Assembly (NCBI RefSeq): GCF_014066305.1
Contig: NW_023501091.1
Span: 288,755 to 352,754, forward strand
Direction: 5' to 3'
DNA length: 64,000 bases
DNA from: Letharia columbiana
Lineage: Eukaryota > Ascomycota > Lecanoromycetes > Lecanorales > Parmeliaceae
Of the stretch, positions 45,708-57,575 are shown piece after piece. A program made the position numbers and the translations under genes. Under the pieces are notes generated by a model. That model ran no database searches. It saw only the letters and a list, made by a program, of their open reading frames with translations, and was not told the origin of the DNA. Each line of letters starts with the position of its first letter. The first letter of the stretch is position 1.

Positions 45708-47198
45708 ATGTCCAAACCAAAGGGTAAGGTGGTCGAAGGTGTCTTTGGTAAGACGTTCCATCTTTGACTTTCGCTTTTCTTATCTCTTCCTTCTTACTCA
45801 TCCATTGACCGTTTAGCGATAAACAAGCCCGCTGCCATCTCCTCCGCCCAGACAATCCGCAACCTGCAGCATCGTTTTAACCCTTCCGCCCTCTTTGCCC
45901 CTTGGCTTGCTGCTGAGCGCTCCAATCGCGAAATCGAGGTACGTACATTCCCGCGTAATTCCTTCCTGTCTGGTATAAAATTTGGGGTCACATGCCATCT
46001 TTCAGGAGTAGAAAGCCCCTTTACTCACTCCCCACAACTGTCTTGTTGTTCAGGTGAAACCCTATGTTCCGGCACCGAAAGGAAATCTTTACTCTCTGAA
46101 GTGACGCTGACTCTGAAATCTGCGTAGGAGCGCACTCACCGCAATCGCCGGAAGGATAAACGAGTTCAAGTCAAGATTGGCCATGGCGGCACTCTCGACC
46201 CTATGGCCACCGGCGTGCTCATCATGGGTGTAGGTAAGGGTACGAAGCGGCTACAAGGATTCCTCGAATGTACCAAGACTTATGAGGCTACGATACTCTT
46301 TGGGGCGGCTACAGACACATACGATACCCTAGGTAAGGTTCTTCGGAGGGCAGAGTATGGCCACGTAAGCAGAGAAAATGTGGAGAAGGCGTTGGGCAAG
46401 TTCAGGGGAAAGATCATGCAGAGACCGCCCATTTATTCGGCGTTGAGAGTGCAAGGGAAGAGACTCTATGAGTATGCCAGAGAAGGCAAAGAGGTTCCGA
46501 AAGAAATCGAAGGGCGGCCGGTAGAAGTGAAGGAACTCGAGATCGTGAACTGGATGGAGGGAGGGAGCCACAACCACGGTCTTCCCAAAGAAGACGCGGA
46601 GGATGAGGCAAAGGATCTTGCCGAGAAGGTATTGCATCTCGGAGAGGCTGTTGCGACGTCTGAAAACGCTAGTGAAGTTCAGTTCATGAACGGAACTGCA
46701 GGCACAGGGACCAAGAGGAAGCGTTCACTGGATGACGGTGATAGCGTGGTACCCAATAAAAACCCGGAGCTAGGACCTGAAGGGGAGTCTCAATGGCTCA
46801 TGTCAGGAGGCCTCCAAAACCCTGACCATAGCACAAAGCAGATCGATACTCATGCACAACAGAGCTCGCCACCACCAATAGAAGGCCCACCAGCAGTCAA
46901 ATTGCGCATGACAGTGACATCGGGGTTTTACGTTCGTTCACTCAGTCATGACCTCGGTGAAGTGGTGGGCTCACTAGCTTGCATGTGCGAACTAGTGCGT
47001 ACCAGGCAGGGCGACTTCGAGCTAGGCAAGAACGTGCTAGAATATGAAGACTTGGAGAAGGGAGAAGACGTGTGGGGACCAAAGGTAGAGCAGCTGCTTT
47101 CGGATTGGGAGAGTAGCAATGAAGACATGAATGGTGGGGCAGACAGAAGCGACGGGGGAAGAAAGAGACGAAGAAGAAATAGTAGTAGTGATGCATAA
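45708..47198 (+). CDS. PUS4: tRNA pseudouridine-55 synthase, TruB/Pus4 family
   Basis: Exons 45708-45747, 45817-45938 and 46128-47198 encode 410 aa. The TruB motif is GGTLDPMATGVLIMGVG with the catalytic Asp; further conserved parts are TKTYEATILFGAATDTYD, PPIYSALRVQGKRLYEYAREGKE and MTVTSGFYVRSLSHDLG. A hydrophilic insertion of about 90 residues separates the last two, as in other fungal Pus4. The enzyme makes Ψ55 in the T-loop of tRNAs. I prefer the ATG at 45708 (A at -3) to an in-frame ATG at 45675 with poor context. Intron 2 is 189 bp and belongs to the introner-like set. Confidence 0.94.
45939..46127 (+). other. Introner-like intron in PUS4
   Basis: GTACGT...GCGTAG, 189 bp, longest of the set. 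It has CCCCACAAC-CTGTCT and GCTGACTCTGAA (46106-46117, exact in MUB1). Its upstream part aligns over about 59 bp with the JMJD7-like intron (TTCCTGT...GAG-GAAAG-CCCCTT) without length change. Confidence 0.75.
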
Positions 47199-47405
47199 CA
47201 ACTTGGAGTACCCAGAGCATTTGAAAATCAATGGCCTGCTTATATGGATGGATGCTCGACGGGCATGCCTAGCGCCTGGAAATCTAAGATTAATGATACC
47301 CAAAATCTAGCGTAAGCTGCTCAACTCTTGCCCAGATTACCCGTCGCTATGCCATGTTGCGCGTGTACCAGGCGTTTGCTCATAAATCGTATCAGAAGAC
47401 TCAAT

Positions 47406-49087
47406 TCACTGCATTTGCGGCCTCACTCTACCCCACATTCTCTGTAGAAGTGAACTTGGCTTTCCAAGCGAGTCTTCTTCCTCTGGCTTTCCCATTTCTT
47501 CATTTTGAGTGCTTTCGTGATTAACGAAGACGAAGGATAAGAGGACGATACAGGCCCCAATCCAGTAAGATACGCTTGATGTCTGTGAGTATTCGATCAT
47601 CTGTCCAATCAAGGACAGTGGTATGGTCAGACTGAGGCCAACTGTGACTACCAAAGGTGACGTGAGCAACATTGAATATGCCCAACAGAGGTCCGAAACT
47701 AGAGAAGTCGCTGAGTTGATCTGATCTATTGTCTCAGCCATTTCCTAAACAGTGCTAGGGGTCACTTACCAATACGATAGCCAGGATACGCCTTGTAGGT
47801 GGCAATTCAAATGTCTCGATGCCGGTAAAATGAAGGATGAAGAAGCCCGGTAACAGTGTGATGAAGTTGAACAATCCAACGAAGCCGAAAAACAATGGCA
47901 TGTCCACTCTTGACTCGTCCCCTATCCTTTTCTTCATGAGAGTAGTGTAGATCCCATACATGACAGCGCTAGTGAAAGCAAGGACGTCACCAATGGCGAT
48001 TTCTTTGTGGGACTTGTGGGGGAAAGATCCCCGGTTCTTGTCTTGGTTACCAGTTATGTCGATGCTAGAGATCAATATGATGCCGGCCAGAGAAGCGAGT
48101 ACGCCAACAAGTTTCTTTATGGTGAACTTCTCTACGCTGAGCAGTGCACCAAAAATCAGAGTCCAGACACCTATTGCAACGTGAGCATGTGCACAAGGAT
48201 TGCGAGCGAGAGAGAGAGAGAGAGAGAGAGGCGCTATCTTACTGCTCGTTGATGTCAATATGGTTGAGCTAGCGACGGTAGTATATTCGAGACATGCTGC
48301 CACGAAGTAATTGGCCTGATTTTTCTGTTAGGATCAACCAGGATTGATTTGAATGTTATACACGTACTAGGAACTACGAAAGATCAGCCGTGTTTCGTTT
48401 CGATTGAGATGATTCCTACCCATAATATGCAAAATTCAAAGCTCAACTTCAGAGTTTCTCGAACGTTCAGACGCCTTTCTGAAGGACTTCCTTCCACTCC
48501 GGAGCTCTTCGATGGCTCTTCGATCAGTAACCGGCTACGCGGTGACCGGCTTGCTTCTTGAATGCCTCCGTCATCGTCAGGCTTGATAAAGGCTTGCTCC
48601 TCCTCTTCAACGATAGGCAAATAGTGGGTGGACCGATCATGTCCACGAAGAGCGCCCTTTATAGATCCGCCGGTTGCCCACAGCCTCTTTGCAGCAACCA
48701 GTAGCAGCAAGAGAGAGAAGAAGGATGAATTGACATAAGTGACAAAGTATGGTTTGGAGTAGCTATCATCTGCAAAAATTGTCTGCAGGTGAAGTTGTAA
48801 GTGTATGCTACCAGCTATTCGATCTCGACGAAACCTACACTTGCTAGAAAATTTGACGCTGTCCATAAAACTACAGTGGCCAGGAGCAGGATGATCCCAA
48901 TTGTATGCCGCCAAACGCCACGAAGTGGTTTCTGGTGCGGCGGAGGTGTTTTGTGAGACGACATTCGAGACCTCTGTGACCATGAGGAATCCGTAGATCT
49001 TCTACCTGCCTGCGAGTCTTCCGAGCGCGAATTTGGTACAGGCAAGACAAAATCGTCTGCTGGGACCGGAGCGAGAGGTTGACTCAT
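47406..49087 (-). CDS. EamA/SLC35F-type membrane transporter
   Basis: Minus-strand exons 49087-48839, 48782-48420, 48324-48243, 48170-47770 and 47720-47406 encode about 469 aa. Start is MSQPLAPVP at 49087. About ten membrane segments are visible, including IGIILLLATVVLWTASNFLAS, YFVTYVNSSFFSLLLLL, VWTLIFGALLSVEKF, LVSDLCWAYSMLLTSPLVVTVGLSLTIPLSLIGQM and SYWIGACIVLLSFVFV. These match the fungal YML018C/Thi74-type SLC35F group of vacuolar or endomembrane carriers; the substrate is unknown. The acceptor of intron 2 may lie 9 nt further on (AATCAG), removing three residues. Intron 3 contains a (GA)n run. Confidence 0.9.
48208..48230. repeat. (GA)n microsatellite in a transporter intron
   Basis: About eleven GA units (plus strand) inside intron 3 of the EamA/SLC35F gene; on the sense strand it is a CT run about 12 nt after the donor. 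Confidence 0.9.
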
Positions 49088-50066
49088 AGCTACTACCGGC
49101 TTCTCCAAGATGATTGTTGCCTGCTGCGGGTATGCATCGGGGTCCTTAAGCCTTCCACCTGATTTCCACGGCTTTTGTCTGGTCCCTGGTCATGGGAAAA
49201 ACAAAGACCGTAACGTCACAAGCTCGACTGTCACTTGCGGTCCCAGTAAGGTACCTCTGGATTGGGTCAGGTTCCTTTCGAAGGGAGAACCTGGAGCCAG
49301 TAACTAATTCCCGAAGATCCCAGACGCCGTGTAGTTATTGTCTATTGATGAGTCAAAGGAGACAATAAAGTAATGTTGTGACTACTGGAAGCAATCAGGG
49401 AAGATCGGGGTGGAAGCCTGGGAGCTTGAGGGATTAGCGTGTGCAGAAAAGTCCGCATGTTTTGGCGCGCGCTGAAAGAAACCCCACGGTCCCACCTCTG
49501 TCTTCAATCTCGTGATTGCTACTTAGACCTTCGAACAATATCAGTTGAAATCAATATCATTCAGATTGTTTGCTTCACACAAAACTCAGTCTAACACATC
49601 TCTGCAATTTAGATGACGTGAATCGATGGTCTTTAAATCATCTTGACATCTCTTTGAGACTGTAATGTCAAAAGCTCAATATATAGACGTCTATAAGAAC
49701 GTTGGCAACTCATTACCAATCCTAGGATCTCGAACTTTACTTGATCTCATGAGCCTTGAACAGAGCTGGTATGCAATCTTATATAACTCTTTACAATACT
49801 TCAGGCGGCGTGCAACAGGTGACCGAGAGGTTTGGGAGTTCTCAGTGCCAAGATTTGCAGACCTTTCTGCATATGCTAAGATCGGCGAAACTCACGGGCC
49901 GAATTTTTGCGAATCTACTGAATGGCTGTGCAACTCTTCTTGTCAGCACCACCTTTCTCTATTCACACTCTATCATTTAGACTTGTTGGCTTTTTGCATT
50001 CGCTACCAAAACCACACTCATTTTCAGTCAATGCATTATTGATACCCAAAGTATAGCTTGGCGACC
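49088..50066. promoter_or_regulatory. Divergent upstream region, transporter / DOT1
   Basis: 979 bp between opposite starts. A 125-codon plus frame at 49665-50042 begins with ATG and ends just before DOT1. It has no known motif and is more likely leader sequence or chance. Confidence 0.5.
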
Positions 50067-51604
50067 ATGGGCTTCTTTGACAGCATTCAGAAGCCCGGCT
50101 TCACAGCGGCCAAGGGCAAAAATGTTCACATCAAGCAGGAAGTTGTGAAGACGGCTTTGAACCCCAAAAAGACATTCGTTCCATTTCCACAGCATCTCAA
50201 AAAACGCTCTTTACCAGATAAAAAGGCTACGGTGTTGGATAACCAGACTGCCAAACTATCTCCCAAGTCTCGAGCCCAAAATCCCCGGAAACGCCCAGCT
50301 TCGACCCCGCAGCGTCTTGAATCTGATAGTGACGATGACGTATCTGATCATGATCTTGGGGATGCAAGAAAACGAGCACGGAGAACTAGTGACGTGGAGC
50401 CCGATCTAAAACGGCGGATCCGTAGCAGAAAGGCCTTCTCGGAGGAGGATGGTGGGGTGTTTCCCATGGTCCATGCAGTAGATGTTGCTTCTCTGGGCAA
50501 GCCCACGAAATACAAAGCCGCCTTCCCGAATAACCCGCAGGCTATCGAGATTCATTTGCAGTACCCGTCTGCTTCTCAGAGCGAGAAGTATGCCTTTCAT
50601 CGACATGTCCAAAAGAGGATATAGCTAATGATCGCAGATACGAGTTGGTTGTGCCAATCCTTAATGATGATTTCAAGGCTTTGGAAGACATTAGAGAAGT
50701 CATGGAGACCATCATCAGCAACTACCTTCCAAGCGCTGAAGCAGCGAAAATGCAAAATGACAGCACGGGACTGATTAGGCGACTCAAGCGAGCCACGGAG
50801 AGGCGTGCCGGGAACGAATACACGGTCTTTGTGCAGGAATGGAATGACACCTTGGTTGATCTCAGGAAAAACGGGACTATTTCTAAGACCATCGACGAAT
50901 GGAAAGTTGTCGACCTAAAATTGCTCGAGCGAATCCTGACACAAACCTACTCACGAACAGTTTCACCTAGGGTACACACGTTACGCCACTACCAGAACGG
51001 GACGGATAATGTGTACGGCGAGCTACTTCCCAAATTCATCTCCCTAATTCTCAAACAGGACGTCAAGATGATGTCCGATCAGATCTTTGTTGATCTCGGG
51101 TCCGGAGTCGGGAATTGCGTACTTCAAGCCGCTCTGGAGGTTGGATGCGAGAGCTGGGGCTGTGAGATGATGGACAATGCTTGTGATCTTGCCGAGCTTC
51201 AGGAGAAGGAATTCAACGCTCGGTGCCGGCTATGGGGTCTTTCCGCGGGTGACATTCATCTTGAACGAGGCGATTTTCTCAAGAATCCTGCGATCCTGAA
51301 GATTCTCCAGAAAGCAGATGTAGTCCTTGTCAACAACCAGGCATTCACTCCGAACCTGAACGAAGACTTGACAAATCTGTTCCTAGACCTTAAAGAGGGA
51401 GCCAAGATCGTGTCACTCAAATCCTTCGTTCCCCATGGGCATAAGATCACTTCCAAAAATTTGTCGGCTGCATGCAATAGACTCGAAGTCGTCCAGAAGA
51501 CTTATTTCTCGGCCTGCGTGAGCTGGACTGAAACTGCAGGCACTTACTATGTTTCGACAAAGGACAGCTCTAAGGTCCAGGCCTTTGCTGAAAAGAACAT
51601 GTGA
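50067..51604 (+). CDS. DOT1: Histone H3 lysine-79 methyltransferase
   Basis: Exons 50067-50587 and 50638-51604 encode 495 aa. The start ATG has ideal context (GCGACCATGG). The N-terminal 170 residues are basic and Ser-rich with RKRP and KRARR clusters, fitting a nucleosome-binding and nuclear-targeting region. The DOT1 domain covers about 175-490: YGELLPKFIS, motif I VDLGSGVGNCVLQAAL, CEMMDN, GDFL and the active-site NNQAF, then VSLKSFVP. It methylates H3K79 without a SET domain and takes part in silencing and DNA-damage checkpoints. Confidence 0.96.
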
Positions 51605-51815
51605 GCGACTTTCCAGGATGGGGCACGGAAAGCCTATCACAAGCACAAACAGAGAGTATGGTCAGTATTATCTAAGGTCTAGTAGCGAAGCTTTTGGTAC
51701 TGCATAAACTTGGAGTTTAGCGGCTCGAGAGATACCCAGGAGCATTCGAAGAGCATTGGATGGCGGCATTTTCTCCGAAGGCACGATTGAGGTTTTTCAT
51801 AGACGCGTGCATTGG

Positions 51816-52535
51816 TCAGGAAAATTTGGATCCATCGTTCATAGCATCAGCTTCCTGTCCCATTCGTGCCATCCACCGATCGACCAACTCCTTATTCTCA
51901 TGTCGCAACTTCTGAGAATGCTCTTCGGCCATGTTCAGCTGGAGCGTTAACGATACGGTCTCGTCATGCACGTCCTGCTGATCAATCAAACACGTCTCTC
52001 AACAAGAACAGAGCGCATTGACTCAAACCTCTAGCAATTTCGCCTTCCCCCTGAGTTCCTCATCTCTGTCCCTCATCCCCGTAGTCAACATCGCTTTCTC
52101 CTTCGAAAGCTCGCCAATACGTTTGCTGTCCAATGACGATTGTATTCTCAGCTTCTGCAACTCCTCTGTGACGCTCTGGAGCTTGGCCTCCGTCAAACCC
52201 CTGCTACGCTGAGCCTCACTCAAGTCCTGGCGCACTTTGGTGATTGTTTCTCCAGTGGTGGGACTACCGAGTACCGCTTTCTCTCGGCTTATCTTGCGGT
52301 CTTTGGGATTGGGTGACGATCTTGGCTCTTCTTGTAACCTAGTAACTTCTGCTGACCGAGCGGCTTGGAGGGTAGCTGTTCGATCAGCCAATTTGGCGTC
52401 TGATGCACTTTGTCAATTTCCGACATGGACTTCTAGACGGAAAAACAAACAGCGATTATATACAGCTTCATTTGCCTTCTCCTTCTTGTCCCTCTCATGC
52501 AGCGCACTCAGGTAGTCATCCCGCCAGGATGGCAT
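51816..52535 (-). CDS. ATG16: Autophagy protein Atg16
   Basis: Minus-strand exons 52535-52451, 52399-52029 and 51974-51816 encode 204 aa. The N-terminal [26 protein letters not shown] is the Atg5-binding helix. The rest is a coiled coil ([12 protein letters not shown] ... [25 protein letters not shown]). Intron 1 uses a GTTTGT donor and CATCAG acceptor, giving the family-like [11 protein letters not shown] junction. Atg16 dimers bring Atg12-Atg5 to the phagophore for Atg8 lipidation. The gene shares its upstream region with YPT7. Confidence 0.92.
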
Positions 52536-53029
52536 ATTCAGATGTACATGATGTTTTGAGAGTTGATCTGTTGCATGTTGGTAGACTTCTGTCTCCGTGA
52601 TGGATTCTGAACGCTCGATACAAGTTTCCTATTTGCTTTGAAGCTCCATTGTGCTGATACATTAGATGACCGATCGAACGCACAAATGGCTGTGGGCGCG
52701 ATTTCGATAGGGCTGAAGGATGATCGACATTTAAGTCGGTTTGGCTACCGTGACATGGCCGAGCAGGCGCAGCTCTTTGGCGTCAACTTCTCCGGAAACA
52801 GCCCAAATCGTCACCCTTCGGCTTTACTGAGGAACACGAGTACACCGCACTTAACGACTGCTGTTGATAACCTCCGTCTCAGCCAGTTGTGAGAACTCTT
52901 AGACAATAAAAGCAAAGCCCAGCTCTACTTTTGCTCAGCAGGAGGAGGCTTCAGCAAGAACTTCTAGCTTGGCGGGCGTGTTTAACCGTTGTTTTCATTC
53001 ATCTTATCGTCTGAGAGTATTCGATCAAC
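52536..53029. promoter_or_regulatory. Shared divergent promoter, ATG16 / YPT7
   Basis: 494 bp between opposite start codons. It drives an early autophagy gene one way and the late autophagosome-vacuole fusion Rab the other. No defined motif is claimed. Frames within it have no recognisable product. Confidence 0.55.
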
Positions 53030-53933
53030 ATGGCCTCGAGGAAGAAAGTCCTGCTTAAGGTACCTCTACCGCTCAGTACAAAGGTAATGGTCAATCACTA
53101 ACATCCAGCCACAACTAGGTGATTATCCTTGGCGATAGTGGAGTTGGGAAGACTAGTTTGATGAACCAATATGTATGTACAGCAGGACGCATGGCCTTCC
53201 TGCGCAGCTTTGGCGGCTAAGATTCATCTTCAAATCAGGTCAACAAGAAATTCAGCGCGAGCTACAAGGCAACAATTGGGGCGGACTTCCTGACGAAAGA
53301 GGTCTTGGTGGACGATCGATTAGTCACAATGCAGGTGTGGGCACAAGCTGCTTGACGCTGTATCAAGGGCTAACTGTTGTCTAGCTTTGGGATACCGCTG
53401 GTCAAGAGCGGTTCCAGTCGCTAGGCGTGGCATTTTACAGAGGGGCCGATTGCTGCGTCCTGGTGTATGACGTCAACAACTCAAAGAGTTTCGATACTCT
53501 GGACAGTTGGAGAGACGAATTTCTGATCCAGGCCAGCCCTCGAGATCCCGAGAACTTCCCTTTTGTTGGTCAACCTCGAGCAGTCCTGCGTTTTGCTGCC
53601 TAACAAGACACAGGTTGTCCTTGGAAATAAAATTGATGTAGAAGAAAATAAGCGAATGATATCTTCGAAACGAGCCATGACGTTCTGCCAGTCGAAAGGC
53701 GGAATTCCATACTTTGAGACCAGTGCTAAAGAGGCTGTCAACGTTGAGCAGGCATTCGAAGGCATGGTGCACCCAAACTTTTCGTTTATGTCTATATCTT
53801 CGTGCTGACATAGGTACTTTCAGTAATCGCCAGGAACGCCTTGGCACAAGAAGAATCGGAGGAGTTCAGTGGTGACTTCTCGGATCCTATCGACATCCAC
53901 TTGGACAGGGAGAGCGATGGTTGTGCGTGCTAG
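53030..53933 (+). CDS. YPT7: Rab7-type small GTPase Ypt7
   Basis: Exons 53030-53059, 53119-53172, 53239-53334, 53385-53564, 53614-53761 and 53824-53933 encode 205 aa. G1 is GDSGVGKTS, effector loop KATIGADF, G3 [10 protein letters not shown]4 GNKIDV, G5 ETSAKEA. The C-terminus ends CAC, a geranylgeranylation site. Ypt7 directs homotypic vacuole and autophagosome-vacuole fusion with HOPS. The last intron must begin with GC (53762) to keep the conserved [14 protein letters not shown]; a GT alternative inserts five residues there. Confidence 0.95.
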
Positions 53934-54532
53934 TCGCGCTTAGTCTCATGTGTCCTGGTTTCTGATCGAAATGATAGCCATGCATTTTCCATGAAGAGCA
54001 TGGGCGGCAGAAGGTGCAGGTCTTTCACGCAGCAGGGATAAAGTATCTCTAATTGTGCACCAAATTGGAGGACTTAATGGCAGACCCATTCTGATACGAG
54101 ACATCCCGTATTGAACAGATCCCGCATGTACATACACACCGAGGTCCTATATCATATACCCGGTTTATGACTCATACTATGAATTAGCAACCACGCACAG
54201 TGCTTGCCTTTCTTGGTTCGATGCTTGCAGACTATAATCTCGTAATTGCGCTGGCCAAGAGACTTGAGACAGAGCAGGTAACGTAAGCAAATCATAAAGA
54301 ACGATAGCTCGTCTATTTGGAGCGTGCTTGGATCGAGTTTGAATGAGGAGAAGAAGTCGAAGAGTTTGTTCGATAGTGCCATCATCTTTGGATTCGTCCA
54401 ACGCAGCATTTATACATGTGAATGCCGTAACCATGCACACCTTCAGTGCAAGTATGATACCAAATCCATGCAATAGAAACCTCTACGCCCTGGGCCTTGA
54501 GACAGAACCCCGTCCCTTTTGGATTCTCGTAT
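53934..54532. other. Convergent 3' flank, YPT7 / hydrolase-like gene
   Basis: 599 bp. Minus frames at 54152-54473 show no recognisable motif and no splice route into the neighbour. Treated as non-coding. Confidence 0.5.
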
Positions 54533-57291
54533 CTATAACTTCGACCTTACGCCTTCCAACCGAAATTTGACATCTTTGAGCGCCTTAGTAGATGGTTTCC
54601 ACTCGTCAAACTGTTTGATCAACTCCGTAATCTCTCCATACAGCTCTGTCCGCACGTAGTCCTCTTCCAATACACCCCGCATAGCAAACGGCAAAATGTA
54701 CGGATTTTGTGACGTGGTTGCACCGTCGCGGTGGAATTGTGGAGAGATCTCACCGAGGGAAGTTGTTTCAAGAGCATGCTCGACAGCCAGATAATAACCA
54801 GCTTCGTCGTCATAAATTCTGGAATGTCCCTCACCGCCGTAGAGACTACCGGCAAGTGGGCTGCTCAGCTCTCGGATCACGCCATGATCTGATATGCCAA
54901 GATTACGAAGTTTCAACGCGAAGCCCACTAAGTGGGTAAGGAAGTCAGGGGCGTGGAGTCGGCCGTCTACGAAGACAGCCCGAAAGATATGTGGGTGGCT
55001 CACGCAGCCGAATGTAGAGGACTAAACGAATATGTTAGCTGGACTCCAAATACTCCACACACAAGCCCACCTCTAGTGAAACGAGCTGATCGTCTATACT
55101 GCCAACATAGACAACTTTTACCCCAAACCTCAAGGCAACGTCCAGGGCTGCTTCATAGTCCTTTGACACTTGACTATTGGGAAGTGCAAAATCGAAAAGC
55201 TCTCCAGCCGAGCCACTTATCCATCGAGACTTGTAGTCAGCGAAAGGGCCAAGATTGACTCCTGCCATAGCACAGACGCCAATCTTTGCGGAATTAACGC
55301 ATCCGAATGCTATCAGTTTTGCAACCAGCATCATGGCTACAGGCACTCCTTGGCTGTGACATGCAATCATGACAAAGTCGGCTCTTCGTATTTTTTCGAT
55401 CCAATTGAGCATGAGCTTCCACAATAGGTCAATGCGTTCTGCGATTTTGCCTTCTCCCTCTAGAGCTACCTTTTCGATCTCACATGAAAAGCCCTGATTT
55501 TGGGTCCATCTCTGAATGGCGCTGGCTGCACTATTGGCAAAACGAATAGACGTGCCTGTTGGTTGACCAAGGACGGAGCGAATCAACGGTGCCGGGAAAT
55601 AGCCATGAACACCCTAAAGAAAGAAGATTAGCCACGTGAATGAGACCCACGCTCAACGAACGAGCCAAGCTTACAATGGCTAAAGCTCTCCTAACCCGTG
55701 GTGGGTTTTGAACAATGTCGACGTGCTTTGGTTCCAAAGTCGATCTCAATTGCAACAACCTGCTGATCTGCTGGATCAGACTTGGTCTTCCCACTGTACT
55801 GTATGTAGTTTTAAATGAAGGAAGAAGTAAATTCTCGGGCATGCCCTTTGATTTGGAACCGGCATCGACCTTGGGCTTTGTTTTCGAATCCAAAGGGATA
55901 GCGTCGGGGTTTGAATCTGATTTGGCATTATCTCCAGAGCCCCGAGGCTTCTTGGTATCCGCAGCTACTTCTAGTGATTGCGGCCTCTGTCTTTTGCTGA
56001 CCTTATTTGGAACGCCTCCCGCTTCGTCTACTACTGCATTCTCCGGCTTGGATTGCAATGAAGACCCAGCAAGAGCCAATTCCCCAATTTCACTTCCAGG
56101 ACGTGTCTTTTCGACATCACTCTTCGGCTGATCTCTGGACCAAAACGCCCAGCCATACGATGGTTTTGCACCATCTGTGGGTTGCTGAGGAGTTTGAGGG
56201 GTGGACATAGGACAAGATCCCGCATCGCTCACCTTTCCAGTTTGCGGTTCTGTTCCGAAGGAGTCGCGTTGTGGATTGGAAGCTACGCCAATTGCGCTTG
56301 CCGATGAGCTGCTTTTTGTCTGTGTGGATGCATTACTCCATAAGCTGAGCCAAGAGCGTGGGGCTTCTTCTTGCTGTGCAGATGGAGAAACAGGACTCGG
56401 CTCTGAATTTCGACGTGGTTTGGGGGATGCTGAACCATCTTGAAGAACATCTGAGATAAAACTTTGGGGGGTATTCTTACCCGCGCTACTGGCATCGTCA
56501 TCACGCCGAGCAGTACTTGTTCCATTCTCTGTTACGGTTTCAGACTTCGAGAACCAATTCAACCAGCTCGTGGATTCGTTGGCAGCTTTAGGTACCTCTG
56601 ACACATGACTCTTGGATTCTGGTCGAGTGTCGCAGTTTTTGGCAGTATTTTCCGGGGTACCGTCATCAGACTTTTCACCTTCTGGAGCCGTACTGGAGCC
56701 GTTTCGTGATTCATACTCTGTGAACTGATCTCTTTCATTCTTGGATGAACTCCTGTCCTTGGCAGCGCCGTTCGCAGGACCTATAGCGTTCGATGTGATG
56801 TGAAGTTTAGTAGTAGTGGCGGCTAGAGGCAAAGACCTGCTGGAGCTTCCTATACTTTTTGATAGGTAGAGTGCTGGGGATTTGAGAGGAGTTGTGGAAA
56901 GCTCTGGGGTGTGAGCCCGCGCTGACGCTAGAGCCTCAGATGCGGCCCCGCCTGCAGCTGAAATACTCTCTTTTGCTACTTGGGTGACTGGGCTGGACTT
57001 TTTCCCGCGTGGCCACGTTCCGCCGTACCATGTCTTGCTCGACTGAGGCTATAGAAGATTAGTCTCATTCCGGACAAGCTGACCATCCTATGCGCTTACA
57101 GAATTCGCTCCATTGACGGAGGAGTGGATGGGCTCGACACCTTCAGGCTTAATTGATGGTTTTGATTGTTCAACAGCAGCTTTGGGCGAAATTCTACTTT
57201 GTAATTCGGGCCCTTGGGGTAAGGGCGCTTCTGCTGATGCAGGTTCGGGTTCTGCCTTGGGGTTTGGCTTTGACCGTTTTCGAGGTCCCAT
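54533..57291 (-). CDS. Large alpha/beta-hydrolase-like protein of unknown role
   Basis: Minus-strand exons 57291-57100, 57048-55675, 55613-55071 and 55021-54533 encode 865 aa. Residues 1-500 are mostly low complexity, Ser/Pro-rich with scattered Trp motifs (KTWYGGTWPR, SWLNWFSKSE, YGWAFWSRDQ). The C-terminal 350 residues are conserved and fold-like: GVHGYFPAPLIRSVLG, ACHSQGVPVAMML (a nucleophile-elbow-like SxG context), GVNLGPFADYKSRW, SHPHIFRAVFVDGR and LKDVKFRLEGVRSKL. It resembles fungal proteins of the YML020W kind, recalled from memory. Lipase-like activity is possible but unproven. It is divergent from SPB1, 284 bp apart. Confidence 0.85.
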
Positions 57292-57575
57292 AAAGCAAAG
57301 GTGGGTGCGGAGGATGAGGAGTCAGAATCTCTCGATCTCTGACATCCTCTCTCAGCCTTTGTAGACGAAAGATTCCTGCGTATTCAGGTGTGACTTTTGT
57401 ATGTACAGGATATGACACTGGAGTGGATGCGGTCAATCATGCGGCTCTGCCTGATCCCTGCTCTAATAGCCGCGGCCCCCACGTCTTTTAGCGTGATGAT
57501 CATCCCACGTCAAAAATTTGGCGAAGGCAAGAGACTGATTGTCCAAATTCCTCAGCAATACCCAACTTCAGCGCC

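Noticed and set aside
48325..48419. Transporter intron 2 (95 bp) as an introner-like intron
   Set aside because: No shared block with the five-member set was seen.
49665..50042. 125-codon plus frame just upstream of DOT1
   Set aside because: No known motif and directly abuts the DOT1 leader; likely an upstream frame or chance.
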